Positions 21,517-32,100 of a stretch of 33,865 nucleotides of DNA are shown here, piece after piece. The position numbers and the translations under genes were made by a program. This DNA comes from Pelargonium cotyledonis. Its lineage: Eukaryota > Streptophyta > Magnoliopsida > Geraniales > Geraniaceae. The stretch lies in NCBI GenBank assembly GCA_036897625.1, contig JAYMTA010000235.1, positions 1-33,865 on the forward strand. The letters run 5' to 3'. Positions within the stretch are counted from its first letter, which is position 1, and every line of letters begins with the position of its first letter. The notes under the pieces are model-generated. The model ran no database searches. It was not told the origin of the DNA and worked only from the letters and a program-made list of their open reading frames with translations.

Positions 21517-22420
21517 GTAATGAAAATGACAATCTCTTTCACATTCCTATTCTTCTTGCAAGTCCAATTCTCATTCTACCTTAGTTTTAGCATTTTTTTA
21601 AAATCGACATCCTATCAATTACTTACTAAAACTACATTATTTGGAGTGTCTGACTCACCTCCATTTTACTTTATAATTAAATGCAACCGATTAATTAGTA
21701 TAGTACATTACCACACACAAAATAAAACATACGCAGATTCATTAGAGCTGACAATTTAAACTAAGAATCTATAGCCATCCGAAAACAACCCCTATTTGCT
21801 CAGGTTCATGTTGCACGAAACAGTCAATCAATTTTTCGGTTACTGTCGTACAAACTCGTACTAAACTTGCACTCTTGCGGTAATAAAACCTTTCACCCAA
21901 TTCAAAATCCGCACTCTTTGCGGGTCGGATTTGAGTTAAGTCTTCTCAACACGAACATTTAAAATCATACCCGAAACCCAAATTGACAGCTCTATCTAAT
22001 ACGAAGAAGAAAAAAACATAATTTTTATCATAACCAAACACAACAACCGACTCTCGGAACTGAGACTTCAAGAAAAGCAAGTGCCGTAAGCCACTTTCCC
22101 CGATGATGGATGTCAAACGGACCTTATGTTTCCATCATTTAACATTTTCTATGAGAATAATTACCAGAAAAAGAAAAACAAGTTGTTGATAAATAAAGTA
22201 AAACGATGAATCTTTATAGTAAAATGTTAGTACAAATAGTACAAAACGGTTCTTATGATAGTATTTATCAGTAGATTCATTCATAAACCGCCATTTGAGG
22301 CCAAAATGAAGCTCAGATTTTACAGCTACTAAAGAAACCATCTCTTCCTTATTCTCTCAAAAACAACAATCTTAACAAATGTTTTTGGCATTAATTGCCC
22401 CAAAAACAAGTAGTGTTCAT
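21517..22420. other. Spacer and GDSL-B upstream region
   Basis: AT-rich, with a transposon-terminus phrase (AAACCCAAATTGACAGCTCTA type, about 21974–21995) and CCGCACTCTTTGCGGGTCGG near 21909. No gene is seen. The GDSL-B promoter should lie in the last few hundred bases. Confidence 0.45.
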
Positions 22421-22424
22421 CAAA

Positions 22425-22436
22425 CTATATATATAT
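22425..22436 (+). promoter_or_regulatory. TATA box region of GDSL-B
   Basis: CTATATATATAT lies about 50–60 bp before the GDSL-B ATG at 22485, which implies a very short leader of roughly 25–30 nt. The spacing and the match to the TATA consensus make it the likely core promoter. Confidence 0.55.
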
Positions 22437-22484
22437 TCTTCACTCACATTCCCTATTTCTTGGAGCTCTATACACTCTTCAAAA

Positions 22485-24705
22485 ATGTCTATTTCATCAA
22501 ATTTTTGTTTCATTTTTATGGTTTTTGTTGTTTTTTTGGCACAAACAATTGTTGCTGGCTCTCGAGCGTTCTTCGTGTTCGGGGATTCACTCGTTGATAG
22601 TGGCAACAACAACTATTTGGCCACGACGGCGCGTGCGGACGCCCCGCCTTACGGGATTGACCATCCCACGCGCCGCCCGACGGGGCGGTTCTCTAACGGT
22701 CTCAACATTCCCGACCTTATCAGTTAAGTCTTTATTGTCCGAATCTTGCGTTTTTATACAAGATGATTGTTAGTTTTTGTTAGTTTCTTTGTTAACTAGT
22801 TTGATGTGTAATTTAAAATATATAAAATAACTATTTTTTGGCGTGATTGTCATTTGCTAGTGACGTGAGTCATTTAATACAACTAAAATTTAACTTCCAA
22901 ATAGAAAAAAACCTGACTTGAATCCGACTCAAAACGTACTCGGGTTTCAGGTTGGTTTTTACTTGTAAAAATGCGAGTTCTCCCAACCATGCTCACAATT
23001 TTTGAAGGACAAACCTAACTCACCATAACATAAAAATTAGTCGGGCCATTTGATGCGACCCGAACACGCAAAAATGCGGGTTGGATTTCGGGATGCTTGC
23101 AGGTTCAAGTCTAAATTGTCAGCTATATTTATATAGAGAATGTTTCAAAATGGTCCCCGTAGAATTCATTTGTTTCAAATTAGACCCCTCATTATCCATT
23201 TTTTTTTATTCAGGTGAAAAGATTGGATCAGAAACTGTAATGCCATATATGAGCCCAGAACTCAATGGACAAAAGCTACTTATTGGAGCCAACTTTGCTT
23301 CAGCTGGAATTGGGATTCTCAATGACACTGGATTTCAATTTGTAAGCCCATTTTCTATCACTTTCTTCAATTTTGTGCACTTTTATTGAGCCCAAAAAAC
23401 CGTCCGTATCTGTCAAAAAGTCACTGATTTAGTCCACAAACGTCGAGTTTACTTGCAGTTTGAGGTCATTAGAATGTTCAGACAATTGGAGTACTTTCAA
23501 GAATACCAGCAGCGAGTGAGCGCTATGATCGGAGCTGAAGAAACGAAAAGGCTCGTAAACGAAGCATTAGTCCTCATCACCGTCGGCGGGAACGATTTTG
23601 TCAATAACTATTACCTCGTGCCCTTTTCTGCAAGATCTCGTCAGTATCCTGACGTCGGAGACTATGTCAAGTATCTCATTAGCGAGTACAAGAAACTCCT
23701 AATGGTATGTCACATCCTGACTTTTTAAGTCTGTGGCCCGCATTGTCAAATATATTTTCGAGAATATTTTAATATTATTTAAATGTGTGTAGAACCTATA
23801 CTATCTTGGAGCTAGAAGAGTACTAGTAACAGGAACAGGACCAATGGGTTGTGTTCCAGCAGAGCTAGCTCAAAGAAGCTGGAATGGACAGTGTGCTAGA
23901 GAGCTACAAAGAGCTGCTTCTTTGTACAATCCACAGCTCAATCAAATGTTGAAACAGCTCAATGACCAAATTGGAGAACCAATCTTCATTGCTGTTAACA
24001 CTGATAAAATGCATTTGGATTTTGTCGCCAACCCGCGCGCGCATGGTAAAATGTTTATGCACTTCTTGAACTGTTCGTTTCAAAAGTTAAAAAAGTTCAT
24101 ATCTAGGTTTGTATAAAAAGGAGGTGAAAGACCCAATTTGGTCACTGAACGTTCGTATTTGGACCCAATTTAGTCGATTTAAATCCAAATTGGTACCTAA
24201 ACTTTCGTGTTTGGGCCAAATTTGGTTCTTGAACTCTCATTCATGGCTATTTTGGGTAAAAGAAAAGTTCAAAGACCGAGTTTGGACCAAACACGAAAGT
24301 TTAGCCATTTTGAGTCTTTTACAAAATACTAAGAAAATAGGACAAAAACACTAATTTAGTCTGTGAACTTTCTCATATGAGCTCTATTTGGTGTCTGAAC
24401 TTTGTTTTTGACCTAATGTGATACCAGACTCGTTCTATTGTTGTTATTTGATCCATCGTTTTCCCACAGGATTCATCACTTCGAAAGTAGCTTGTTGCGG
24501 ACAAGGACCCTACAATGGCATCGGATTGTGCACAATGTTGTCGAATTTGTGCCGGAACAGAAACTTGTTTGCGTTTTGGGATCCGTTCCATCCATCCGAG
24601 AAGGCGAATAGGCTCATTGTCGAAGGGATCTTAAATGGCAAAGAAAATTACATTTCTCCGATGAATCTAAGCACCATCCTGGCTTTGGACAACTCTAGGA
24701 CTTGA
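22485..24705 (+). CDS. GDSL esterase/lipase B (LTL1/cutin-synthase-like), 5 exons, 366 aa
   Basis: Exons: 22485–22722, 23214–23341, 23459–23704, 23793–24045 and 24470–24705 (1101 nt). Residues 1–24 form a secretion signal ending near VAG. Catalytic blocks: [16 protein letters not shown] with Ser35, [18 protein letters not shown], and FWDPFHP with Asp326 and His329. Exon 3 is one codon longer than in A and C ([11 protein letters not shown] region). The start is the ATG at 22485, directly before the signal peptide; the frame is open further upstream but that part contains the TATA box. It has the most compact introns 1–3 of the array. Intron 1 keeps only one trace of the minisatellite phrase (AATCTTGCGTTTTT, 22742–22755) and carries a transposon fragment instead. 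It is expected to be secreted and to act on acyl esters of the wall or cuticle; substrate unknown. Confidence 0.92.
22915..23135. mobile_element. Decayed non-autonomous transposon in GDSL-B intron 1
   Basis: The segment contains GAATCCGACTCAAAACG, GGGCCATTTGATGCGACCCG, ATGCGGGTTGGATTTCGGG and ends in TCTAAATTGTCAGCTATA, a variant of the AATTGACAGCTCTA terminus seen elsewhere in this window. No target-site duplication was identified. Confidence 0.45.
24198..24303. repeat. Foldback element in GDSL-B intron 4 (arms about 41 bp)
   Basis: Arm 24198–24238 and arm 24263–24303 are largely complementary, with the outermost 20 bases (TAAACTTTCGTGTTTGGGCC against its complement) nearly perfect. The loop is about 24 bp. 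Around it lie more ATTTGGTC-CTGAACTTT-type phrases (24135–24160, 24385–24405), typical of a short inverted-repeat element inserted in the intron. Confidence 0.75.
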
Positions 24706-25560
24706 CTTCACCATATATATATATATATATAGCTTTGTTCACTTCATAATTTGCAAATAATATGAACTAATTAGTTGTATGGTTAATTTGTGTGTTTTGT
24801 GTGTGTTGAGGGATTGCTAATATTAAACATGGTTGAGCTTCATTATTCATTGCTTTATGATCAAGAAACTTGCAAGAAACTCTGGTTTTTATGATATAGT
24901 TTTACTTTCTTATAAAAATGAGAGAATATTTTTCGCTTTTTCGAGTTTTAACCCCCGAAATATTTTGAGCGGGCCCGCTTTTTTCACGAGGGACACCTTT
25001 TAAGTCATACTATAGTCAGACTAATCATCATTCGAGCCAGAAAGGACCGCAAGACTGCAAGAGCCGCAAAGTTCTTTCTGTCAAGTTTTGACGCAACTGC
25101 ATTCACTAAAACTGGAACTTGACTTTTTCTTCTTTGCGGCTCAACCCGCTCATCCGCCCGCTCACCTCCACCCGTAAATATTATGGGCGAGCCGGGCGGC
25201 TCACGGAAATAAAACAATAACCCAAAACGAACGAGTGGGATTTCAACCCGCCCCAGCAGGGCGGTTCAAAACTTCGAAAAAAAGAATAAGATGATTAACA
25301 AAAATGAGAGCTAGAATTAGCTAAATTCAAGTTCTTGCCCCTTTATTTTGATGATAATTGAAGGGTTCTTTAAAGATTGCCATGTGAAAAAAACAGTGAT
25401 TCATTAAGCAAAAGCTTCTACAGCTAAAGTAGGACCCATTTCCACCCATTTTTTTGCCATTTCAGCACAAGCAATGTGTTCTAGCATTCAATGTGAAAAT
25501 TTTCTATTTTACTCAAAACCCAACAACCAAATTAATTACCAGTACTTTCAATGTTTTTCT
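24706..25560. other. Spacer between GDSL-B and GDSL-C
   Basis: A short AT dinucleotide run (about 24714–24731) follows the GDSL-B stop. A locally GC-rich patch at about 25130–25270 (CCGCCCGCTCACCTCCACCC, GCGAGCCGGGCGGCTCACGG) looks like a transposon fragment. No coding sequence is recognised. Confidence 0.45.
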
Positions 25561-25561
25561 C

Positions 25562-25570
25562 TATAAATTA
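25562..25570 (+). promoter_or_regulatory. TATA box of GDSL-C
   Basis: TATAAATTA follows a C/T-rich stretch and lies 63 bp before the ATG at 25625. The position and sequence fit a plant core promoter, with transcription starting near 25590–25600. Confidence 0.55.
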
Positions 25571-25624
25571 TTATGTTTCAGAATTTGAGTCTATCAGAGA
25601 CAGCAACAGTTAAATTATTCTAAG

Positions 25625-28013
25625 ATGGCTAAAACATCAGTTTTGTGTTTGTTTTTGGTGACATTTCTTGTGTTTTCGTTGCAGTCAAGTGTTGCTGTCC
25701 CGAAGACGAGTCCTCCAGCGTTTTTCGTGTTCGGGGATTCGCTCGTTGACAGTGGAAACAACAATTATTTGGCCACGACAGCGCGTGCAGATGCGCCTCC
25801 TTACGGGATAGATTATCCCACGGGACGCCCCACAGGACGGTTCTCTAATGGACTCAACATTCCTGACATTATCAGTTAAGTTCATATATGTTTTGGTAAT
25901 ATTGCATGATTGTTGATCAGTTTCGAGAACTCGTGTCGTGGACAGTACTGTAGTTTTAGTACTGATCGAATCTTGTGTTACTGTTACGAGGTTTCAAGTA
26001 CTTGTGTCGTGGACATTAATTTGTAGTTTTAGTACTAGTTAGAACTTGCATTTTGGTTCACAACTTTCAAGCTGTCGTGGGACAGTGTAGTTTTAGTACT
26101 GATCGAATCTCGGTTTCATGAACTCGTGTCATGGACAGTACTGTAGTTTTAGTACTGATCGAATCTTGTGTTTCTGTCACGAGGTTTCAAGAACTCGTGT
26201 CGTGAACATTTGTAGTTTTAGTACTGATCGGATCTTGCATTTTTCAGGTGAACGAATCGGTTCTAAACCCGTTTTGCCCTACCTGAGCCCCGACCTCACC
26301 GGACAAAACCTACTGCTCGGGGCCAACTTCGCGTCAGCTGGAATCGGGATCCTAAACGACACTGGAAACCAATTCGTAAGTTCTTTTTTTTTATTTTTTA
26401 TTTTCTTTCCATTGTCGTGTTCGATCATTTTCTATATGTCGTCACACTATATGTACGTTGCAGCTAAACATTATTCGAATGCCCTCACAATTGGACTACT
26501 TCGAGCAGTATCGGCAACGCGTAGGCGCTATGATTGGACCCAGTCAAACCGCACAGCTCGTGAACCGCGCAATACTACTCGTCACGGTTGGAGGGAACGA
26601 TTTTGTTAATAACTACTACCTGGTGCCGTTCTCTGAAAGATCGCGCGAGTATCCCCTTCCTAAATACGTCAAGTTCCTCGTTTCTGAGTATCGGAAACTG
26701 CTAACTGTAACGACCCGAATGCTTTCTCTCATTGTCTTTTTCCGGGTCACACTCTAGAATGGCTTCTAGCACAAACCCGGTCTGAAAACTGGCCGGGTTT
26801 CAGATGCTGGGTCCAAATTGTCAGCTCTACTTTAACGGTTGTTTCGTGAAATGGACCTTGCAGAGAATGTATGCGTTGGGAGCTAGAAGAGTGATAGTGA
26901 CAGGAACAGGACCACTAGGGTGTGTTCCTGCAGAATTGGCCTTGAGAGGCACTAATGGTGGGTGCTCAGCTGAGCTGCAGAGAGCTGCTTCTTTGTACAA
27001 TCCACAGCTTGTTCAAATGCTTCAACAGCTAAATGCCCATTTTGGGGAAGATGTGTTCATTGCTGCAAATACTGACCAGACCCACATGAGCTTCATGACT
27101 GAACCTCAAGCATTTGGTATGCGACACACTAATATTATTACCATTCATTTAGAGCCGAGCCGTCAAATGGGCTAACGGTCTGCAGGCTATCACTCATTCG
27201 GTCTAATAATACTAAGACATGCGTGAATGTTGGCCCAACTTGTTTAAGCTCGAGCGGGCTTTTGCGGGTCATTACTAGACCAACTTGATAATATCAAGTC
27301 GGAAGCACGAAAAGTGGTCCGATAAGTATACACGTGTTATTTTTCCTGTCCTGTTGGCTCATTTGTCTCCTTTTGTATAAGCTTGTTGACTCATCTGTCA
27401 GTTCTACTTTTATGAGTAGAGAGTGACTAGTTTGATCTCGAATGAGACTTGATTTGAACGTCGTAAGTCAAACTTGGTCAAAAGTAGGATAAAGTGGTCA
27501 AAATGGATGAAAACACTTGATTTGACTAATTATAACAACAAAAAAGTGCCTTTAAGTTACCGCTTCACCAGTTGACTCATTTGGTTGGACCAACCAACAT
27601 GGTTTGGCCTCGACTAGACGTTGATTTGTTGATCATACTGGGTCTTGAGTGAGTCAGTTATGAGGTCGAACTGGGAAGCTCTTTCATATAAAAACTAGTC
27701 GAGTCAATGACTCAGTCAACAAATCGATCGGTTTAGTATATGATCTACTAACATGAATGGTTTACATGGTTGGGCAGGATTTAAAACATCAACCATAGCA
27801 TGTTGTGGACAAGGACCAAACAATGGAGTGGGACTATGCACAAGGCTCTCCAATTTGTGCACAAATAGACATGAATATGCATTTTGGGATCCATTTCACC
27901 CAACTGAGAAAGCTAATAGAGTGATTGTTCAAAACATTTTCACTGGCTCCACTGACTACATGTCTCCTATGAATCTTAGCACCATCTTGGCCTTGGATGC
28001 TAGTAGGGCTTGA
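25625..28013 (+). CDS. GDSL esterase/lipase C (LTL1/cutin-synthase-like), 5 exons, 369 aa
   Basis: Exons: 25625–25874, 26248–26375, 26464–26706, 26864–27116 and 27778–28013 (1110 nt). The N-terminus (about 1–25) is a signal peptide, predicting an apoplastic enzyme. Catalytic blocks: [16 protein letters not shown] with Ser39, [18 protein letters not shown], and FWDPFHP with Asp329 and His332. It differs from A and B mainly in exons 3 and 5 (for example [12 protein letters not shown] and [12 protein letters not shown]) and so looks the most diverged copy by eye. Intron 1 holds five units of the minisatellite also found in GDSL-A. Introns 3 and 4 hold MITE-like insertions. All splice phases equal those of A and B, which supports tandem duplication of one ancestral five-exon gene. 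Full length; no break seen. Confidence 0.92.
25918..26247 (+). repeat. Intron 1 minisatellite of GDSL-C (five units)
   Basis: Units are centred on AACTCGTGTC or variants at about 25928, 25999, 26067, 26121 and 26192, each followed by GTAGTTTTAGTACTGATCGA and (G)AATCTTG. The period is about 54–73 bp. The last unit runs straight into the intron 1 acceptor (GATCTTGCATTTTTCAG, ending 26247), so unit ends resemble intron 3' ends. Confidence 0.88.
26756..26836. mobile_element. Short transposon fragment in GDSL-C intron 3
   Basis: AACCCGGTCTG and CTGGCCGGGTTTCAGATGC are followed by GGGTCCAAATTGTCAGCTCTA, the same terminus type seen at 15201 and in GDSL-B intron 1. It ends 27 bp before exon 4. Only one end can be recognised. 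Confidence 0.4.
27150..27406. mobile_element. MITE-like element in GDSL-C intron 4
   Basis: The left end TAGAGCCGAGCCGTCAAATGG and the right end TGACTCATCTGTCAGTTCTA are imperfect inverted repeats. Interior phrases GGCTAACGGTCTGC and ACTTGATAATATC match the element at 21271–21516 in order and orientation, so the two are copies of one family. Target-site duplications are not visible. Confidence 0.55.
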
Positions 28014-29100
28014 CCCTAAAATATTATCGATTTTTCTTCTTCGGTGTAATGGAGTGTAGATTTCTTAAGTAAGGTCTCGAGTTAAAGTTTTGGAGGGGAC
28101 GGTGTAAAAGAAAATTGTGGTGCTTTGGAGTTTGCTTATGCTTGTAGTATCGATTATGAGTGGGTATCGAGAATTGAATATTGAGCAATGACCGTTAATG
28201 AATATGCTAAATCCATTCATCAATTTGATTCAGATCGGTTTTCATAACATTAGTAATTAAGTGCATTTCTAAACTAATACAATACAGATTGACCAATTGA
28301 ATCAGTGCTAATTAGGGTTTAGTGAGATGTTCTTGATGATTTTCATATCTTAATTAATTGTTAATATGCCTAAATTGTTGGTGATGAGTACATATCATAT
28401 CTCAATTATTCATGCACCAAGTGAATAATTAGAATATTACATTATATTTTAATTATTAGTATACCTAGTTTGTTTGTAATAGGTACAGATCATACATCAA
28501 TTATTCATGTATTAAGTAAAAACCCAAATTTATTAACATTCCTAAAATGTTAGTAACAATTACACGTAACGTTTCAGTTATTCATGAAATGAGTAAAATA
28601 TTAATGCACATGCACATATTCAACATGTGGTTTACATTTTTCTAATGCACAATTATTAGGAAAATAAAATTCTTAAATCTAACGATTTGGAAAGAGACAA
28701 AATTAGGCTTGTAACTAGAGAATATTGAATTTACAAGTATTCAATGATGAATTTTGACTAGAGCTGACTATCCGTGTATGAACAGTGTTGTGCAGTAAAA
28801 CCAACAACAACAAAACACTCTACCGTTTAGTTAACATAGTTGCGTTAATTTTTTGATATGTTATTGTGTTGACTTGTGTCGTTCAAAATGTGTCGAGTGT
28901 GTCGTGAAAACGTATCGTGTGCGGCCCATTTAATTAAATGTGTCACATTTGTAGTATTTACGAATGAGACCAAACACATGAACTCGGACGCTTAGTTGTG
29001 ATTCTCGCATTTCTCATTTAAGCATTTCGTCGAACACCTGAGCTCCACTCCACAAAACGCCCAATTTTTCTGCTTCTTCTTCGTCGTCGTCGTCCTCGCC
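28014..29100. other. Spacer between GDSL-C and VTE4
   Basis: The first part is the GDSL-C 3' flank. Three diverged units beginning near 28361, 28456 and 28533 share TTA(A/G)(T/C)AT-CCTA, ATTATTCATG and AAGTGAATAA or AAGTAAAA. A decayed transposon-like stretch (GTGTCGTTCAAAATGTGTCGAGTGTGTC type) lies at about 28870–28975. The VTE4 leader, with a short TCG run at about 29080–29093, ends the spacer. No TATA box is obvious and no gene is seen. Confidence 0.45.
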
Positions 29101-32100
29101 ATGAGCGCTATTTGCCGCGCAATTCAGCCCACGCCACTTCACTTCCAGCTCAAGCTCTGCGCGAGACACTCTCTTGTTGCTCCGAAGAGAATCGAGTTCG
29201 GGTTCGGGTCGAGGAGGGCTGTACGGACGGTGGGGATGGCGGCGCGTACGGTGGGAATGGAGGAGAGGGAGAGGGTGGTGCTGCAGAAGGGGATTGCGGA
29301 GCTGTACGACGAGTCGTCCGGGGTTTGGGAGGATATTTGGGGAGACCACATGCACCATGGATTTTATGACCCGGGAGCTGAGGTTTCGGTTTCGGATCAT
29401 CGCGCTGCTCAGATTCGGATGATCGAGGAGGCGCTCCGATTCGCTGGTGTTTCGGGTTTGTATATCTCTCTGTTTCGGAATTGTGGTTGTTGTTATTGTT
29501 CATATAAAAAATAAAAGTTCGGATATTTAGTTGTTTTTGTTTATATTTCTTGAATTTTGTTGATTTATGTTCCAGTAATATCTAGTGTTTTATGTTCATC
29601 TATGTTCTTGCTGATACTGATTGATTTGGTCATTTATACATGCACGCAGATATTGTGGTGGCTAATTTGAAATTTTTGGCACTTCATGAATAGTGATTGA
29701 TATTTGATAGTGTCATTAATGTGAATTTGAAGAGATTTTTGGGATTATTGGAATGAGATGAATAGTGTGGGTGGTGGAGTTAAGGTTGAATATAAGATTG
29801 GGGATTTGTGGACGAAAAAATTGGGGAGAGCTCGAGAGTTGAGAATCTGACATGTGGGTGGCTCAAAGTTATCTGAATTATAGTAGTGTTGTGGGACCAG
29901 TGGTTGGTTAACAACCACATTAATCTAAGCATTTGTGTTGGTGGTATCACCATGAAAAATTTTAGAGTGGTCTTGAGTCAAATCCCTCATTGTGCATCCA
30001 TTATTTACTTGTTTATACTAGAATGAATAGTAAAGCCGAGTTGAGAAAGGTGACTGTTGAACTGAACAGAAACGAATATTCTGCTGTTTGTTTTTGGCGG
30101 TAAAGATGGAACTTAGGTTGCATTTGGATTTGAAAAATTGGAATCGAAAGGAGAATCAGATTCTCATTCCAAAGTTATTTTCAGGACCAAAAAGTTGTAA
30201 TCCAATCCAAAGATGAAGAGACATTTTTTATTCACATTTCTGAAAGAAAAAAAATCTAGTATATCAACTTTTACATGTTCTAGAAACAAATTTGCATGTA
30301 TTATGTTGAACTATTTGAACTGTTATAGATGTGTAGAAAAAGTAATATATGATTCCGATTGTGTGGAAAGAAGCTTTCCAGCATGTTTATGGTTTTGAAA
30401 GAAGAGTGAATTCTAAAGCTGACTTGTTCTTTTCCTTCCATATGAATTGTTTTTCAGAGGCGCCTAAGAATATAGTTGATGTTGGGTGCGGGATTGGTGG
30501 CAGCTCTAGATACCTCGCAAAGAAATACGGGGCCAAAGCTCAGGGAATCACCTTAAGTCCTGTCCAAGCCCAACGCGCAAATGCTCTTGCTGCCTCAGAA
30601 GGATTAGCCGTCAAGGTCCTAAAAGCTTTTTTTAGCATTTTTTACATTCTTGATTCATTCACTTTTGTTGATTCATTTAAAACCATTTACTTTATGTATT
30701 ATTGAAGGGTTATTAATTGTTTGATACATGTAAATTGATTCTGACAATGAGCCGTGGGAGATGGACCTTATTTGAAAAGAAAAAAAAAAGGTTTTCAGTT
30801 ATACTAGGATTTGTCGATGTAACAATGTGAACTATTTAGCAGGCTTTCTATCAAGTTGCGGACGCCTTGGAGCAACCATTTCCTGGTGGGCAATTTGATC
30901 TTGTCTGGTCCATGGAGAGCGGAGAACACATGCCAGATAAATTGAAGGTTCTTTTCCTTTTTCTTTTCTTTTTTCATCTTTATAGGTTCAACTCTAATAA
31001 GATACCGCGAGCTTGTATTTTTATTATAAATCAATTCGCGGGTTGTTTTCATTTATTTGATCTCATGTTGGGTTGTCTCTGGAACTGGCAGTTTGTTAGT
31101 GAATTAGTTCGCGTTGCAGCCCCAGGAGCTACAATTATTATAGTAACATGGTGTCACCGGGATCTTGCCCCTTCAGAAAAAAGCTTGCAGCCATGGGAAA
31201 AAAATCTCTTGGACAAGATATGCAATTCTTATTATCTTCCAGCCTGGTGCTCTACTGCTGATTATGTCGAATTGCTGCAGTCACTCTCTCTCGAGGTACT
31301 TGCTCATTGCATTGGTTAGATCTTATTAAAAAACTCACCCACAGTTGGAAAATGGGCCGGACCAAAAATCACAAGGATCCTTATCGGGCCACTTTTTGTT
31401 GGCCCAGACACAGTATTATCGAGTCAGCGCAGGCCGAAATCGGGCTCAGTCCTAAACAGGCTGGGCCAAAATACGCTAGTATGTTTATTGGGCCACTTTT
31501 GCTGGCCTGCCCCCAGTATTATCGGGCCAGATCAATATCAAGGTATAGGTTTAAGAAGTAAACCGACTGTTTGAACCAATTAACGCTCAATTAACCTTTG
31601 AAAGTTAGAGGCCCAGATTTTGAATCTCACACTAATGGACTCGGCTCGAGTTTTCCCCGGCATTTACCTGACTCAGAGTGGATGGTCGGCTTACCTTGTT
31701 TACGAGAATAGGTTTGGAGACACCATTTTGGCAAAATAGAAGAGATGGGCAGTACATAGTTGTTTTTACTTATACTTTCCTGATCGGTTCATAAAAGTCC
31801 TCAGTAGTTGAGCTGCCATGTGCTGATAATTGTTCTAGTCTCATACTGAACAACTTGATTTTTATTGCATTCTCAATTGAATAAAGTCGTCAGTCAGTAG
31901 TTGAACATCATGTGCTGATAATTGTGCTTCTAGTCTCATATTGAACAGCTTAATCCTTTATTGCACTCTCAATTGATTACCAAACTACTAACGTGGCAGG
32001 ATATAAAATCTGAAGATTGGTCCAAGTATGTTGCTCCGTTCTGGCCAGCAGTGATTCGCTCGGCATTAAGATGGAAGGGCCTCACATCGCTCCTGCGCAG

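Noticed and set aside
29014-29503. Several alternative frames on both strands over VTE4 exon 1
   Set aside because: The exon is GC-rich and short of stop codons, so open frames arise by chance. Only the + frame starting at 29101 joins to the methyltransferase exons.
29700-30010. Possible SINE in VTE4 intron 1 (GAGTCAAATCCC looks like a box B)
   Set aside because: No convincing box A at the right distance, no tail and no target-site duplication were found.
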